Positions 15,423 through 24,253 of a stretch of 59,449 nt of DNA are shown in pieces. A program made the translations under genes and the position numbers. The stretch's first letter is position 1; each line of letters starts with the position of its first letter. The notes under the pieces were generated by a model that was not told the DNA's origin, ran no database searches, and saw nothing but the letters and a program-made list of their open reading frames with translations. Source of the DNA: an uncultured Spirochaetales bacterium (GTDB lineage: Bacteria > Spirochaetota > Spirochaetia > Sphaerochaetales > Sphaerochaetaceae). The stretch is from NCBI GenBank assembly GCA_949283305.1, contig CASDRU010000021.1, positions 1 through 59,449 on the forward strand, written 5' to 3'.

Positions 15423-17498
15423 ATGGATGAGAATACAGGAATTTTCTATGGATTATCCATTCTTGTCGTTGCTCTTTCTTTCCTCTTTGCATTCTATCTC
15501 TATTTCTGGGTAAAGAAAAAGAAGACTGAGAACAAGGAAATTGAAAGAATCTCGCTCTTGATCAAAGAAGGTGCTGTCACCTTCATGAGGAGGGAATACA
15601 GGATACTTTTCCGCTTTGCCTTCATCTTCTTCATCCTCATTATCCTTCTTCTTCCCACTCCCATCTGGAATGGGAATGTGATGGATAACCTGATGATGGG
15701 CATAAGCTATATCCTCGGCACTACGATATCTGCCCTTGCAGGACGAATTGGAGTGCTTGTCGCCACCCTTTCAAACGCACGCTGTGCAGAGGCAAGCGAG
15801 AAGAGCATGAAAGATGCTTTTTTAATTGCATTCCGAGGCGGATCAGTGATGGGAATCCTTGTTGTAGGATGCTCGCTACTGGGTGTTGCCCTAGTGCTCA
15901 TGATCACATCAGATGCATCAATCGTGCTCGGCTTCTCATTTGGAGCATCCTCTCTTGCCCTCTTTGCAAAAGCCGGAGGCGGAATATTCACAAAGACTGC
16001 AGATGTTGCTGCTGACCTTACAGGAAAGGTGGAACTCAACATAGCAGAAGATGATCCGAGAAATCCTGCTGTGATTGCTGACAATGTAGGAGACAATGTA
16101 GGTGATGTTGCAGGAATGGGTGCAGATCTCTTTGATTCGAATGTTGCAGCCCTCGCATCATCTGTCGTAATTGCCTCATCCTTGAACGGAAGCTACAACA
16201 ACATAGGCATGATACTCACCTACTCATTTGTCGGCATAATCGCATCCTGCATTGGAATTGCATGTGCAAGGATGAAAAAGGAAGGTGAGCCTACAAGAGC
16301 GCTCAACGCATCGACATACACCACAACAGCAATTTTCATAATCCTTACTCTTATAATCACTCTTCTTGTTGATGGATTTTCAATCAGGATATGGCTTTCA
16401 AGCACCACAGGACTCATTGTCGGTGTGATAATAGGACTGAGCACAAACTATTTTACGGACGACAGATGCCCTGTTGTGAAAAAGGTTGCAAAGGCAAGTT
16501 CAAGCGGAAGCGCCTTCACAATCCTCTCGGGTATCTCATACGGTTTTATCTCCGCATTCCCTGCGATAATAGGAATAGCATTTTCCGCGCTCATTTCATA
16601 CAAGCTCTGCCAGGGCATGGGAGAAGGCTACGCGCTTTTCGGAATATCCATGTCCGCCATCGGAATGCTCTCTATTGTCGGCATGATAATCTCAAACGAT
16701 GCATACGGGCCTATTGTAGATAATGCAAGAGGACTTGCGGAGATGGGAGGACTTTCAGAGAATGCTATAAAGACTGCTGATGAACTTGACAGTGCCGGAA
16801 ACACAGTGAAGGCAGTGACTAAAGGTTTTTCCATAGCAGCTGCAGGTCTTACTGTCATATCACTGCTGGGAGCATTCCTGACAGAAACAAACGAGGCTCT
16901 TTTATCAAGGGGACTGCCTGTTCTCACAGGCTTTGATTTGATGGCCCCTGAAGTGTTCTTCGGCATCCTAGTAGGCTCTGCAGTTCCTGCTCTGTTTTCT
17001 GCCATGCTCATCCTTGGCGTTGACAGAAATGCCCAGAAGATGGTCAAGGAAATCCACAGGCAGTTTGACGAGATAGAAGGGCTAAAAGAGGGTAAAGCGG
17101 ATGCTGATTACAACAGGTGCATAGACATTGCAACAATAGGAGCTCTCAAGGAGCTCATTCCTGCAGGGTTAATGTGCATTGTCACAACCCTTGTCGTGGG
17201 CCTGATCGGCGGAAGCGAGGCTATCGGCGGATTCCTTCTTGGCAACATCACAGTCGGGCTTCTTCTGGCTCTCATGCTCTCAAACTCCGGTGGACTATGG
17301 GATAACGCGAAAAAATATGTGGAAGCTGGTGCTGAAGGCGGAAAAGGAAGCCATGCCCATCAGGCAGCTGTAATCGGAGATACCGTCGGTGACCCGTTTA
17401 AGGATACTGCCGGACCTTCGATAAACACACAGATTACGGTTGTATCCCTTGTTGCAAGCCTCACATCCTCAATCTTTGCCTTATTCTCGATTTTCTAG
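15423..17498 (+). CDS. hppA: Membrane-bound ion-pumping pyrophosphatase, K+-independent type
   Basis: A 691-residue integral membrane pyrophosphatase that couples PPi hydrolysis to export of H+ (or Na+). About 16 hydrophobic segments are visible. The substrate site is marked by DDPRNPAVIADNVGDNVG (about residues 210-227) and later [15 protein letters not shown]. The K+ determinant motif reads GNTVKAVTKGF with Lys at residue 463; alanine at this place marks K+-dependent enzymes and lysine K+-independent ones, so this looks K+-independent and therefore most likely a proton pump. Start chosen at 15423 for its ribosome site; upstream codons are non-coding. Its last 62 codons plus terminator are duplicated at 18845. 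Confidence 0.95.
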   Translation: MDENTGIFYGLSILVVALSFLFAFYLYFWVKKKKTENKEIERISLLIKEGAVTFMRREYRILFRFAFIFFILIILLLPTPIWNGNVMDNLMMGISYILGTTISALAGRIGVLVATLSNARCAEASEKSMKDAFLIAFRGGSVMGILVVGCSLLGVALVLMITSDASIVLGFSFGASSLALFAKAGGGIFTKTADVAADLTGKVELNIAEDDPRNPAVIADNVGDNVGDVAGMGADLFDSNVAALASSVVIASSLNGSYNNIGMILTYSFVGIIASCIGIACARMKKEGEPTRALNASTYTTTAIFIILTLIITLLVDGFSIRIWLSSTTGLIVGVIIGLSTNYFTDDRCPVVKKVAKASSSGSAFTILSGISYGFISAFPAIIGIAFSALISYKLCQGMGEGYALFGISMSAIGMLSIVGMIISNDAYGPIVDNARGLAEMGGLSENAIKTADELDSAGNTVKAVTKGFSIAAAGLTVISLLGAFLTETNEALLSRGLPVLTGFDLMAPEVFFGILVGSAVPALFSAMLILGVDRNAQKMVKEIHRQFDEIEGLKEGKADADYNRCIDIATIGALKELIPAGLMCIVTTLVVGLIGGSEAIGGFLLGNITVGLLLALMLSNSGGLWDNAKKYVEAGAEGGKGSHAHQAAVIGDTVGDPFKDTAGPSINTQITVVSLVASLTSSIFALFSIF

Positions 17499-17545
17499 AA
17501 TGAAGACCCTTCCTGCCTGAATTATGGCAGAAGGGTTTTCTTTAA
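17313..17545 (+). repeat. Direct repeat copy 1: hppA 3' end with terminator
   Basis: This stretch (the last 62 codons of hppA and its terminator) recurs at 18845-19077, offset by 1532 bp, at roughly 93-95% identity by eye. It marks the left edge of a segment containing one DUF4143 ATPase gene. Confidence 0.92.
17506..17544 (+). terminator. hppA terminator, possibly bidirectional
   Basis: ACCCTTCCTGCC pairs with GGCAGAAGGGT (one bulged C) around TGAATTAT, followed by TTTTCTTT on the + strand. The minus-strand ATPase gene ends just beyond at 17575. Confidence 0.85.
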
Positions 17546-17574
17546 GACCAAAGTCTGCCAGGCAAGAGGCTGAA

Positions 17575-18741
17575 TTATGCAATATCTCCGCTCCAGAGCT
17601 CCGAGAGAAAGTCCTTCCATGGATAAATCATGAAACAATCATCAATGAGCCTTTTTCTTTCTTCCCTGCACACTATGATATGTTTTTTCGCAATCTCCTC
17701 TTCTTTAAAAGCTCTCAGGCCGCGCAGATCACGTGGAACAAGTTTTTTTGCTGTTTTGAACTCAATTGCAACATCATCTCCAATAAGAGCATCGACTTCG
17801 TAGCCGCTTGTGCTCCTCCAGTAAGAAAGAACCTTTCTTCTATCCTTCCCGCTGTAACTCAGATAAGCACTTATTTCATTAATCATGAAGGTTTCAAAAA
17901 ACATTCCGTATTCTGTCTGCGTCTCTGACGGTGGGGGACAATTGAGAAGGGAGCGCAGAATCCCTGTGTCAAAAAGATAATATTTTGCAGTTCCGATGGC
18001 TTTTCTTTTCTTCGATTTCATAAATGGCTTGAGCTCAAATCCCAGCAGTGTATCAGTCAGTATCTGATACCATTCTCTTATTGATGTCTTGGAAAGCCCT
18101 ACATCATTTGCAATATTGGAGTAATTGAGTATTTCTCCGTTTGAGACGGCGGCAACCTCAAGGAATCTTGAGAAGGCAGGAAGATTGCGCACTACACCTT
18201 CGCTTTGAATCTCATCATAAAGATAACTGTCAATGTAATCTTCAAGAACATTATCAGGGTTTTCTGAAAGATATGCGGAGGGAAGAAGACCTGATGAGAA
18301 AATATGGTCCAGAGAAAAATCAATATCCATCACCTCCGGGTAAACGAACGGGAACATATGACATTTGCCAGCTCTGCCTCCAAGAAGGTTGACACCGGAT
18401 CTTACTAGCTTTCTTGCACTTGAACCTGTAAGCAGAAAGCGAAATCCTTTTTCTTCAATAAGCCTGTGGACTTCATCAAGCAGCTCAGGTACTTTCTGTA
18501 TCTCGTCGATTACGATAAGTCCACCGTTTCTGCTGGCAGCCACGGCCTGCTCATATAAAAGCCCTGGATCTGCTTCAGCTCTTCTTCTGAGGCGTGTGTT
18601 CAGAAGATCCCATCTGAGCACAATCTCTTCAGAAAGCTCGTTTGAGATGTAAGAAGTCTTGCCTGTTGCTCTTGGTCCAAAAAGAAACTGGCTTTTCCTT
18701 TGAAGCTTCTCTTTTATATTTGTCACCCGCTTAATATACAT
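17575..18741 (-). CDS. AAA_14/DUF4143 ATPase
   Basis: A 388-residue protein with an N-terminal AAA domain (Walker A FGPRATGKTS, about 22-31; Walker B GGLIVIDEIQKVPELL; sensor LLTGSSARKL). The C-terminal DUF4143 region has a restriction-endonuclease-like core, YEVDALIGDDVAIEFKTAK. These proteins are widespread accessory ATPases, sometimes called BREX- or toxin-like, without an established role. The gene lies between two copies of the hppA 3' end, reads against hppA, and has its own promoter at 18771-18799. It therefore looks like a single-gene insertion. Confidence 0.87.
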   Translation of the reverse strand: MYIKRVTNIKEKLQRKSQFLFGPRATGKTSYISNELSEEIVLRWDLLNTRLRRRAEADPGLLYEQAVAASRNGGLIVIDEIQKVPELLDEVHRLIEEKGFRFLLTGSSARKLVRSGVNLLGGRAGKCHMFPFVYPEVMDIDFSLDHIFSSGLLPSAYLSENPDNVLEDYIDSYLYDEIQSEGVVRNLPAFSRFLEVAAVSNGEILNYSNIANDVGLSKTSIREWYQILTDTLLGFELKPFMKSKKRKAIGTAKYYLFDTGILRSLLNCPPPSETQTEYGMFFETFMINEISAYLSYSGKDRRKVLSYWRSTSGYEVDALIGDDVAIEFKTAKKLVPRDLRGLRAFKEEEIAKKHIIVCREERKRLIDDCFMIYPWKDFLSELWSGDIA

Positions 18742-18770
18742 GATAAATGCAACCTCTAGTTCCGATTATA

Positions 18771-18799
18771 ATGATAAACGGAAGCATAGGTTCCGTCAA
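18771..18799 (-). promoter_or_regulatory. Promoter of the first DUF4143 ATPase
   Basis: Read on the minus strand: TTGACG (18799-18794), 17-bp spacer, TATCAT (18776-18771), about 30 bp before the ATG at 18741. TTCCG/CGGAA arms on either side of the -10 make an extra inverted repeat. Confidence 0.5.
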
Positions 18800-18844
18800 T
18801 CGACATTTTCGGTACTAATTCACACGTTTTCGGATACTGCGTAG

Positions 18845-19077
18845 AAATATGCGGAAGCTGGTGCTGAAGGCGGAAAAGGAAGCCATGCCCATCAGGCAGC
18901 TGTAATCGGAGATACCGTCGGTGATCCGTTTAAGGATACTGCCGGACCTTCGATAAACACACAGATTACGGTTGTATCCCTTGTTGCAAGCCTCACATCC
19001 TCCATATTCGCCTTATTCTCGATTTTCTAGAATGCAGGCCCTTCTTGCCTGAATTATAGCAGAAGGGCTTTCATTAA
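18845..19077 (+). repeat. Direct repeat copy 2: diverged hppA 3' end with terminator
   Basis: Encodes the last 62 residues of HppA again, starting mid-codon with no start, down to the TAG and a matching hairpin terminator (GCCCTTC...GAAGGGC, 19038-19065). Within the coding part I count changes GTG to GCG (Val to Ala) and GAC/GAT, TCA/TCC, ATC/ATA, TTT/TTC, all the latter synonymous. That pattern points to divergence under selection in a working gene before it came here. Confidence 0.92.
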
Positions 19078-19095
19078 AGATTAACTCTAAAATGC

Positions 19096-19156
19096 GCCAA
19101 TTTGACTAATAAAAAACTGCCAACTTGACTAATAGAAAAATGCCAACTTGACTAAT
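19096..19156 (+). repeat. Three 15-bp iterons at 23-bp spacing
   Basis: GCCAATTTGACTAAT (19096-19110), GCCAACTTGACTAAT (19119-19133) and the same again (19142-19156) repeat at exact 23-bp steps, separated by A-rich spacers. Each contains TTGACT, so the last could serve as a -35 with TATACT near 19172. They lie just before the second DUF4143-type ATPase and look like a regulator-binding array. Confidence 0.8.
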
Positions 19157-19198
19157 TACATTGCAAACTATACTCTATGATTGGGAGAATAACTTATA

Positions 19199-20485
19199 GT
19201 GCATATACAGAATTTAGAATACAAACCAAGAATTGCAGATGAAATTCTGGCTCGAGAGCTTGAAGGCATGGGAGCTGTTCTGATAAAAGGACCAAAATGG
19301 TGTGGAAAAACAACTACTGCTGAACAAATTGCCAAAAGCATAATCTATATTGATGAGCCTCAAAATGTTGATTTGAATATAAGAACTTCAGAAATCAATC
19401 CATCACAGCTGCTTGAAGGCAATACTCCTCGACTCATCGATGAGTGGCAGATAGCACCAAAACTATGGGATGCAGTACGTTTTACTCTTGACCGAAGGAA
19501 GCTTGATGGTCAATTCATACTAACAGGATCAGCAGTGCCTCCTGAAGCAAATAGGGGGAAACATTCCGGAACAGGACGAATTGCACAGATTATTATGCGG
19601 CCAATGTCTCTGTGGGAATCCGGAGATTCTAACGGCAGTGTCAGCCTCAATGAGTTATTTAACGGGAAGACCGATATAAAAGGAATGAACAGCAGCAATA
19701 TTGACGATATCGCTTATTTTATCTGCCGTGGAGGATGGCCACGTGCAACATTGCAACGCAAGGAAACATCTTTAAGAAGGGCTTTTGATTACTATGATGC
19801 CATAGTAAACGTGGACATTCATCGCGTTGATGGCGCTCGAAGAAGCACAGAGAGGACAAAACATCTTATGAAATCCTATGCACGCATGCAGGGAACTCAG
19901 GTTCCTCTCACAACAATACGTGATGACATGAGACCAAATGACAGCCCTTCTCTTGATGAACGCACCGTATATTCATACGTAGAAGCACTGAAAAAACTAT
20001 TTGTCATAGAAGACATGCCGGCATGGAATCCGAATTTGCGCTCAAAAACAGCAATACGCACCAGCGATACAAGATACTTTATCGATCCTTCAATTGCAAC
20101 AGCTGCATTGGGCATTGGACCTGAAGCCCTAATAAAGGATTTGAATACTATGGGATTGATGTTTGAAACAATGTGTGTTCGGGACCTCCGTGTCTATGCT
20201 GATTCTTTAGATGGTTTCATCTCTCATTATCGTGATAAATCAGGCCTGGAATGTGATGCCGTTCTCCATCGAAGAGATGGTTCATATGGCCTGATTGAGA
20301 TCAAGCTCGGAGGAGAAAGCCTCGTTCAGGAGGGAGTTAAGAATCTACTGCGTCTTGCTTCAAAAATAGATACAGAAAAAATGGCAAAGCCGTCTTTTCT
20401 CATGGTCCTCACAGGAACTGGAGGCTATGCAATAAGAAGACAGGACGGAGTTTTTGAGGTGCCTGTCTGCTGTCTGAAAAACTGA
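19199..20485 (+). CDS. DUF4143-type AAA ATPase (second copy type)
   Basis: A 428-residue protein starting with GTG behind gggag. N-terminal AAA domain: Walker A KGPKWCGKTTTAEQ (about 30-43), RLIDEWQIAPKLWDAVR as Walker B region, and FILTGSAVPPEANRG as sensor. The C-terminal half is DUF4143 with GLECDAVLHRRDGSYGLIEIKLG, a PD-(D/E)XK-like core. It is only distantly related to the gene at 17575, so this is not a local tandem duplication. Role unknown; upstream iterons suggest its expression is controlled. Confidence 0.87.
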   Translation: MHIQNLEYKPRIADEILARELEGMGAVLIKGPKWCGKTTTAEQIAKSIIYIDEPQNVDLNIRTSEINPSQLLEGNTPRLIDEWQIAPKLWDAVRFTLDRRKLDGQFILTGSAVPPEANRGKHSGTGRIAQIIMRPMSLWESGDSNGSVSLNELFNGKTDIKGMNSSNIDDIAYFICRGGWPRATLQRKETSLRRAFDYYDAIVNVDIHRVDGARRSTERTKHLMKSYARMQGTQVPLTTIRDDMRPNDSPSLDERTVYSYVEALKKLFVIEDMPAWNPNLRSKTAIRTSDTRYFIDPSIATAALGIGPEALIKDLNTMGLMFETMCVRDLRVYADSLDGFISHYRDKSGLECDAVLHRRDGSYGLIEIKLGGESLVQEGVKNLLRLASKIDTEKMAKPSFLMVLTGTGGYAIRRQDGVFEVPVCCLKN

Positions 20486-20496
20486 TAATATTTCTT

Positions 20497-21810
20497 TCAG
20501 TCCTTAATTGAGTATTCTTCTATCTTGTTTATCAGGCTTCGCCGGGAAATTCCGAGTTCCTCACTTGCTCTGGTGCGGTTTCCTGAGTTTCTCTTGAGTG
20601 CAAGAACAATCGCCTCCCTTTCAATTTCTTTCATGGTCCGCGCCTTACCTTCCTCCCTTTCAGCCTTTTTCTCCTTGATTTCAATATCCTCTTTCTTTAT
20701 ATAATCGCCTTCAGTGTATATGAAAGCGCGCTCTATTATGTTCTCCATCTCCCGGATATTCCCTGGGAACGAATAGCCTTTAAGTCGTTCAAGTGCACCG
20801 TCCTCGAGGCCTTTGATCTTCCGCGCCATGCTTTTATTCAGTTTAGATATTATATATGCGGCAAGAAGGGATATATCATCCTTCCTTTCCCTTAAAGGTG
20901 GGACATTTATCCTTATTACATTGAGGCGGTAATATAAATCCTCTCGGAATGCACCTGTTTTAACAAGATTCTCAAGATTCTTGTTGGTTGCAGCTATTAT
21001 GCGTGCAGAAATCTCAATTTCCTCAGTAGATCCGAGCCTCTGTATCTTCCTTTCCTGAAGCACGCGCAGTATCTTGACCTGCAAGGAAAGAGGCATGTCG
21101 CCTATCTCATCAAGAAACAGCGTACCTCCGTTTGCAACCTCAAACAGCCCTGTCTTTCTTGTATTTGCACCTGTAAATGCACCTTTTTCATATCCGAAGA
21201 GCTCGCTTTCAAGCAGGCTCTCATTGACCCCTCCTATGTTTATTGCAACAAACGGGCCGCCGGATACTCTGCTGTGTTTATGAATCTCTCTTGCAATCAC
21301 TTCCTTTCCAGTCCCGCTTTCTCCGGTGATCAGTACAGTTGAGTCAGCAGGTGCTGTTCTTATTATCAGGCTCTTTATCCTCATCATCGCCTCAGACTCC
21401 CCGATTAAAGAGAAATCCTTCTTTTCAAGGTTTATTATCCTCTTGAGATTCATGTTCTCATAAAGAGTGCTTATCTTTATGACGAGCTCTTCTGGATTAA
21501 AGGGCTTTACAATGAAGTCACTTGCCCCTTCTTTCAATGCACTGACAGCATCATTTATCTCCCCGTGGGCGCTTATCATGATAAAAGGAATGTCAATGCC
21601 CTCTTCCCTTGTGCGCTTTAAAAGCTCAAGCCCGTCCATCTGAGGCATCCTCAGATCGCTGATGACAGCATCAAAACTCATGCTCTTGAGCATCAGAAGT
21701 GCCTCTTTTCCGTTCTCTGCTGTCTCAAGGTCTATGTTCTTTATCCTGAAATACTTTTTAAGCGAGCTTCTGATGCTCTCTTCATCATCAGCAAGAAGGA
21801 CTCTTATCAT
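20497..21810 (-). CDS. NtrC-family sigma-54-dependent response regulator
   Basis: A 437-residue regulator with three domains. The receiver has Asp52 in [10 protein letters not shown] and Lys in [10 protein letters not shown]. The AAA+ domain has Walker A GESGTGKE (163-170) and the sigma-54 contact loop GAFTGA (210-215). The C-terminal Fis-type helix-turn-helix is [19 protein letters not shown]. It is the last gene of the operon and overlaps its sensor kinase by 4 bp. By linkage it should control the exporter genes upstream, yet I found no clear TGGCAC-N5-TTGC site before tolC-like or SPFH genes. Confidence 0.93.
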   Translation of the reverse strand: MIRVLLADDEESIRSSLKKYFRIKNIDLETAENGKEALLMLKSMSFDAVISDLRMPQMDGLELLKRTREEGIDIPFIMISAHGEINDAVSALKEGASDFIVKPFNPEELVIKISTLYENMNLKRIINLEKKDFSLIGESEAMMRIKSLIIRTAPADSTVLITGESGTGKEVIAREIHKHSRVSGGPFVAINIGGVNESLLESELFGYEKGAFTGANTRKTGLFEVANGGTLFLDEIGDMPLSLQVKILRVLQERKIQRLGSTEEIEISARIIAATNKNLENLVKTGAFREDLYYRLNVIRINVPPLRERKDDISLLAAYIISKLNKSMARKIKGLEDGALERLKGYSFPGNIREMENIIERAFIYTEGDYIKKEDIEIKEKKAEREEGKARTMKEIEREAIVLALKRNSGNRTRASEELGISRRSLINKIEEYSIKD

Positions 21811-23072
21811 CTCATCTCCTTTTTAAGCGTGATTGTAACCAGAGCACCGCCACCTTCTCTGTTTTTGATTCCGATTGATCCCCCGGCTGCTTCCAGAAAG
21901 CGCTGTGAAATGGCTAGCCCTATTCCAGATCCATGCACTTTTGTAGTAAAGAACGGGTCATAGAGCTTTCTTTCATCTTCTTTCTTTATTCCGCAGCCGC
22001 GGTCGCTTACAACTACCTTGTAGTTTTTCCTGCCTTCGCTGAGGCTTATTCTTATATCATAAATGCCGCTTTCCCGCGATGCCTCCACCGCGTTCTTGAT
22101 CACATTCTCAAATATGCTTCTCAGCCTGTCCCTGTCAAAGAGAACATATGCTTTCTCCAAACCAGAGCTTTCAAATACTATTTCTTCCTTGAAAAGCGGA
22201 AGAAGAGAGGAAATGAAAGAGCAGAGCTCCAGCTCTTCAGTCTTTCCCTCTCCGCTGCGGAGAAAATCAGAGACCTTTTCAGTAAGCTCGACAAGACGCG
22301 CTGTCTCCCTCTCTATTATCGCAAGATCCTCCATAGCATCCTCAGGAAGAGTGCACTTCAAAAGCGCAATCTGGATTGTGATTGCAGAAAGAGGATTCTT
22401 TATCTCATGATTAAGTGTGCGTGATGCCTCACCAAGCCTCACAAGGCTCTCCTGACGGACAAGGAGCGCCTTGTACTTCCTGTTCTGGCGGAAGATTATG
22501 AGGGCAGTTATGTAAAGGGCTATTGTAAGGGCAATTGCAAGAAAAGATATTACCCTCTCCCTGTTGATCCTCTCACGGTACTCTGTTGCGTCAAAAGAGA
22601 GAAAAAGGATTGAGGGCTTTCTCTCATTCAGGCGGGATGGCAGGATCAGAGAGGAAGATGTGTCAAACTCGACTCCCGCCGCTATTATCCTCGTATACTC
22701 TATCCTGTTTTCTTCCTCGTTTATGCTTGTTATGTTCCTGCTTTCGTTGAAAACGGAGAAAGGAAGACGGGGATACACGCTTCCACGCGAGAACAGGAGC
22801 TCTCCTGCCTGGGTATATACTCCGAGGCTGAGAACATTGTTCCTCTCCATGTTTGCAGAAAGAGTAACTCCCCCGCCGCTGAGGGAAAGGAAAATGTCAT
22901 TGAATGCAATTTCCGCCCTTGCCCTGGCCTCAAGCTCAGTCTGGCGGAATATGAGGTTGGAAAGAAGGAGAACAAGGGATAAAAGAAGTAAGAATGCAAG
23001 AAAGAGGCCTGCCTGCAACAGGGCATGCCTCCTTCTTTCCTTGTTTTTAAATCCTTCTTTCTTTTTTTTCAT
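21807..23072 (-). CDS. Sensor histidine kinase
   Basis: A 421-residue membrane kinase. Two hydrophobic segments (about 22-42 and 174-194) flank a periplasmic sensor region of about 130 residues. The H-box is RTLNHEIKNPLSAIT with His222, followed by N, G1 (VVSDRGCGIKKED) and G2 (GSGIGLAISQRFLEAAGG) boxes. It overlaps both the MacB-like permease upstream and its NtrC-type partner downstream. Likely senses an envelope or substrate signal tied to the exporter. Confidence 0.92.
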   Translation of the reverse strand: MKKKKEGFKNKERRRHALLQAGLFLAFLLLLSLVLLLSNLIFRQTELEARARAEIAFNDIFLSLSGGGVTLSANMERNNVLSLGVYTQAGELLFSRGSVYPRLPFSVFNESRNITSINEEENRIEYTRIIAAGVEFDTSSSLILPSRLNERKPSILFLSFDATEYRERINRERVISFLAIALTIALYITALIIFRQNRKYKALLVRQESLVRLGEASRTLNHEIKNPLSAITIQIALLKCTLPEDAMEDLAIIERETARLVELTEKVSDFLRSGEGKTEELELCSFISSLLPLFKEEIVFESSGLEKAYVLFDRDRLRSIFENVIKNAVEASRESGIYDIRISLSEGRKNYKVVVSDRGCGIKKEDERKLYDPFFTTKVHGSGIGLAISQRFLEAAGGSIGIKNREGGGALVTITLKKEMR

Positions 23073-24253
23073 TCTCTGCTCAGTGCTTCTATCGGATCAA
23101 GACCTGCCGCTTTCTTTGCAGGATACCATCCGAAGAAGATACCGACCAGCATGGAAAACACAAGGGCGAATATTACTGCACCCCAGCTAATATAAAGGCT
23201 CCAAGATGCATAGTCTGCAACAAGATATGACAGGCCAACTCCTATAAGTATTCCGATTATACCACCAAAAAGCGTTAGAATGGTAGACTCGACAAGGAAC
23301 TGTCCCTGTATTGTCTTCGGCCGTGCTCCGAGTGCTTTCCTTATTCCTATTTCCTTTGTTCTCTCGACAACGGAAACAAGCATTATGTTCATAATCCCGA
23401 TTCCGCCTACGATGAGCGAGATGCCGGCTATGCAGGATAAAAACAGCGTGAGCGATGCCATGATCTCATTCGACATTTCAACTATGCTTGCAGGAGAATA
23501 AAGCATGTAGTTATCCCCGCTTCCCATCACGCTCTGAAGGTATTCGTCAATTGCATCGCTTACAGTAATTGCGTCTGTAGTATCATCTACAGTAACGACA
23601 TACTGACTCGGCATTCTTATCGGGCGGAGCCTCTGGTCGTATGTGTTATAAGGAATGAACACATTGTAGTCATAGCTGTTTCCAAGCGTGTCATCCTTGC
23701 TCTCAAGAACTCCGACAACAAGATATCTCTTGCTCTGTGCGCGGAAGATTGAGATATATTTTCCGACAGCGGATTCAGCAGGGAAGAGATCATCTGCAAG
23801 CTCCTCTCCTATCACACAGACCTGGCGTCGGTTTATATTGTCCATTGCAGTGAAGAACTCTCCGTCCTTGAGAGAAAGCGAGTTTGCCTCAAAATATGCC
23901 GAGTATGCTCCAATCACGCTCGCCTGCTCTATGTTCTGTCCGTTGCGGATGTTGTATGAGCTTGTGGCAATTGGAAGGACCTCATCAATTCCCTCGACAT
24001 TCTTTTTCAGCGTTGTCGGAAAATTCTCATCAAAGATCTTTGTCTCATAAGCTGATCCCATCGGCATTATGGTCACCATGTTTATGCCGCTTATCTCAAG
24101 AGACTCATTTATATTCCCGCTCACAGACTGGCCAAGGTTCATTACAGCGACAACGGATGCTACTCCGATAATTATTCCCAAGAGGCTGAGTGCGGTTCTC
24201 ATCTTGTTATGGAACATGCTTGCAAGGGCAAGTTTAATATTCTCTAAAAACAT
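23069..24253 (-). CDS. MacB/FtsX-type ABC permease
   Basis: A 394-residue permease with one N-terminal transmembrane helix (ALSLLGIIIGVASVVAVMNLG), a large periplasmic MacB_PCD domain of about 220 residues, and three C-terminal helices typical of FtsX (GIGIMNIMLVSVVERTKEIG, then IRKALGARPKTI). The ATPase is a separate protein, as in many MacB-like systems outside enterobacteria. Overlaps the ATPase gene by 20 bp. Together with the periplasmic adaptor and TolC-like channel it forms a tripartite exporter for a peptide, lipid or drug. Confidence 0.92.
   Translation of the reverse strand: MFLENIKLALASMFHNKMRTALSLLGIIIGVASVVAVMNLGQSVSGNINESLEISGINMVTIMPMGSAYETKIFDENFPTTLKKNVEGIDEVLPIATSSYNIRNGQNIEQASVIGAYSAYFEANSLSLKDGEFFTAMDNINRRQVCVIGEELADDLFPAESAVGKYISIFRAQSKRYLVVGVLESKDDTLGNSYDYNVFIPYNTYDQRLRPIRMPSQYVVTVDDTTDAITVSDAIDEYLQSVMGSGDNYMLYSPASIVEMSNEIMASLTLFLSCIAGISLIVGGIGIMNIMLVSVVERTKEIGIRKALGARPKTIQGQFLVESTILTLFGGIIGILIGVGLSYLVADYASWSLYISWGAVIFALVFSMLVGIFFGWYPAKKAAGLDPIEALSRE

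Noticed and set aside
17560-17930. 134-codon + strand ORF and other long antisense frames over the ATPase and elsewhere.
   Set aside because: These are shadows in other frames of genes with clear motifs; none has a ribosome site or recognisable domain.
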